A stretch of 6,076 nucleotides of DNA from a bacterium (GTDB lineage Bacteria > Patescibacteriota > Minisyncoccia > Minisyncoccales > Minisyncoccaceae). Location: assembly GCA_023229485.1 (NCBI GenBank), contig JALNZJ010000051.1, forward strand, positions 1 to 6,076. The letters run 5' to 3'. The translations under genes were made by a program, and so were the position numbers. Of the stretch, positions 5,519 through 6,076 are shown piece by piece. The notes under the pieces are model-generated. The model did not search any database. It saw only the letters and a list, made by a program, of their open reading frames with translations, and was not told where the DNA came from. Positions within the stretch are counted from its first letter, which is position 1. Every line of letters starts with the position of its first letter.

Positions 5519-6076
5519 ATGACAGTTCAAGAAATAAAAGAAAAAAAAATCTGGGAAGATTTTGCTAATCAGTGCGACGAAAAAACATTTTGCCAATCAT
5601 GGAATTGGGGAGAGTTTAATCAAAAAATGGGTGACCCGGTTTGGAGACTCGGGATATATGACAATCAAAAAATAATTGCAATATCTCAGGTTATTAAAAT
5701 ATCTGCAAGAAGAGGTACATTTTTATTTGTTCCGCATGGGCCAATATTTATTATTAAAGGACATGAAAAAGAAGTAATTGCATCATTTTTAGATTATCTC
5801 AAAAAGATTGGGCGTGAGAATAAGGCAGATTTTATAAGAGTTGCACCGCTACTTGAAAGAACTGAAAAAAATATTAGCACTTATAAAGAATTAGGATTTC
5901 GCACAGCCCCGACGCATATGCATCCAGAATTGACTTGGCAATTAGATCTTTGTGAGTCAGAAGAGAAGCTTTTGGCGAACATGAGGAAAACAACTAGATA
6001 CCTAATAAAACAGGGAGAAAAAAACAACGATGTGTTGATAAAAAAAAGTCAGAGTTATGACGATTTAAAAGCCTTT
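5519..6076 (+). CDS. FemAB/FemX-family peptidoglycan bridge aminoacyltransferase, N-terminal part (3' end outside window)
   Basis: The frame is open from ATG 5519 to the edge: 186 codons with no stop. Full-length relatives run to about 330-420 residues, so about half is present. Seen: FCQSWNWGEFNQKMG (24-38), matching the family's early 'qs..Wge.....G'; VPHGPIF (71-77); IRVAPLL (106-112); MHPELTWQLDL (134-144), close to the common 'HPE.TW.LDL'; and MRKTTRYLIKQGEK (155-168), the 'R...R..i..a.k' motif on the basic face of the first GNAT-like domain. Known: Fem ligases transfer amino acids from aminoacyl-tRNA to the lysine of lipid II or the peptidoglycan stem. Which amino acid is used cannot be told. 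The ATG is one base after the previous stop and has no Shine-Dalgarno sequence. A run of nine A (5541-5549) codes for Lys8-10 and could be a sequencing or slippage risk. It supports a cell-wall role for the neighbourhood. Confidence 0.88.
   Translation, partial: MTVQEIKEKKIWEDFANQCDEKTFCQSWNWGEFNQKMGDPVWRLGIYDNQKIIAISQVIKISARRGTFLFVPHGPIFIIKGHEKEVIASFLDYLKKIGRENKADFIRVAPLLERTEKNISTYKELGFRTAPTHMHPELTWQLDLCESEEKLLANMRKTTRYLIKQGEKNNDVLIKKSQSYDDLKAF

Overview
The window is AT-rich bacterial DNA with six protein genes, all on the plus strand and tightly packed. Two run off the window: a glycine-rich protein at the left edge and a FemAB-type protein at the right edge. The genetic code looks standard: the five complete genes and the glycine-rich tail end in TAA or TAG, and no frame is broken by TGA. 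The mix suggests a Patescibacteria/CPR (Parcubacteria or Microgenomates-like) genome. It combines a membrane-anchored MurF-like ligase, a DegT-type aminotransferase of the 'SGR ... SFGRDK' kind, a FemAB protein and a glycine-rich surface-type protein, in short operons without Shine-Dalgarno sequences. This assignment is inference from gene content, not from a marker gene.

Layout. Bases 1-597 are the C-terminal end of a glycine-rich, probably cell-surface protein, clearly richer in G+C than the rest. A hairpin with a T-rich tail (607-649) closes that unit, and a possible promoter overlaps its end. Then come an alpha/beta hydrolase (678-1469), a Mur ligase with five or six N-terminal membrane segments (1463-3160) and a PLP aminotransferase of the DegT/DnrJ/EryC1/StrS family (3162-4418), overlapping or 1 base apart, so very probably one operon. 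The gap 4419-4532 carries a good sigma70-type promoter (TTGAAA, 17 bases, TAAAAT) and, just after the expected transcription start, a perfect 11-bp inverted repeat. After it come a small YbaB/EbfC-family protein (4533-4796), an uncharacterised TIM-barrel-like protein with a metal-site-like residue pattern (4816-5517) and the FemAB-family protein (5519 to the edge).

How the genes may fit together. Mur ligases make ATP-driven amide bonds on cell-wall precursors, FemAB proteins add amino acids from aminoacyl-tRNA to peptidoglycan stem peptides, and DegT enzymes make amino-sugars or related amines. Together with a hydrolase and a possible sugar isomerase/epimerase, the region reads as a cell-envelope cassette that builds or modifies a peptidoglycan-linked or other surface polymer. 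The Mur ligase keeps its ATP-binding motifs but has lost conserved residues of its C-terminal MurF signature, so its substrate may not be the usual D-Ala-D-Ala. The YbaB-type DNA-binding protein is the odd member and could be a regulator or a passenger. There is no gene-free stretch longer than 300 bases.
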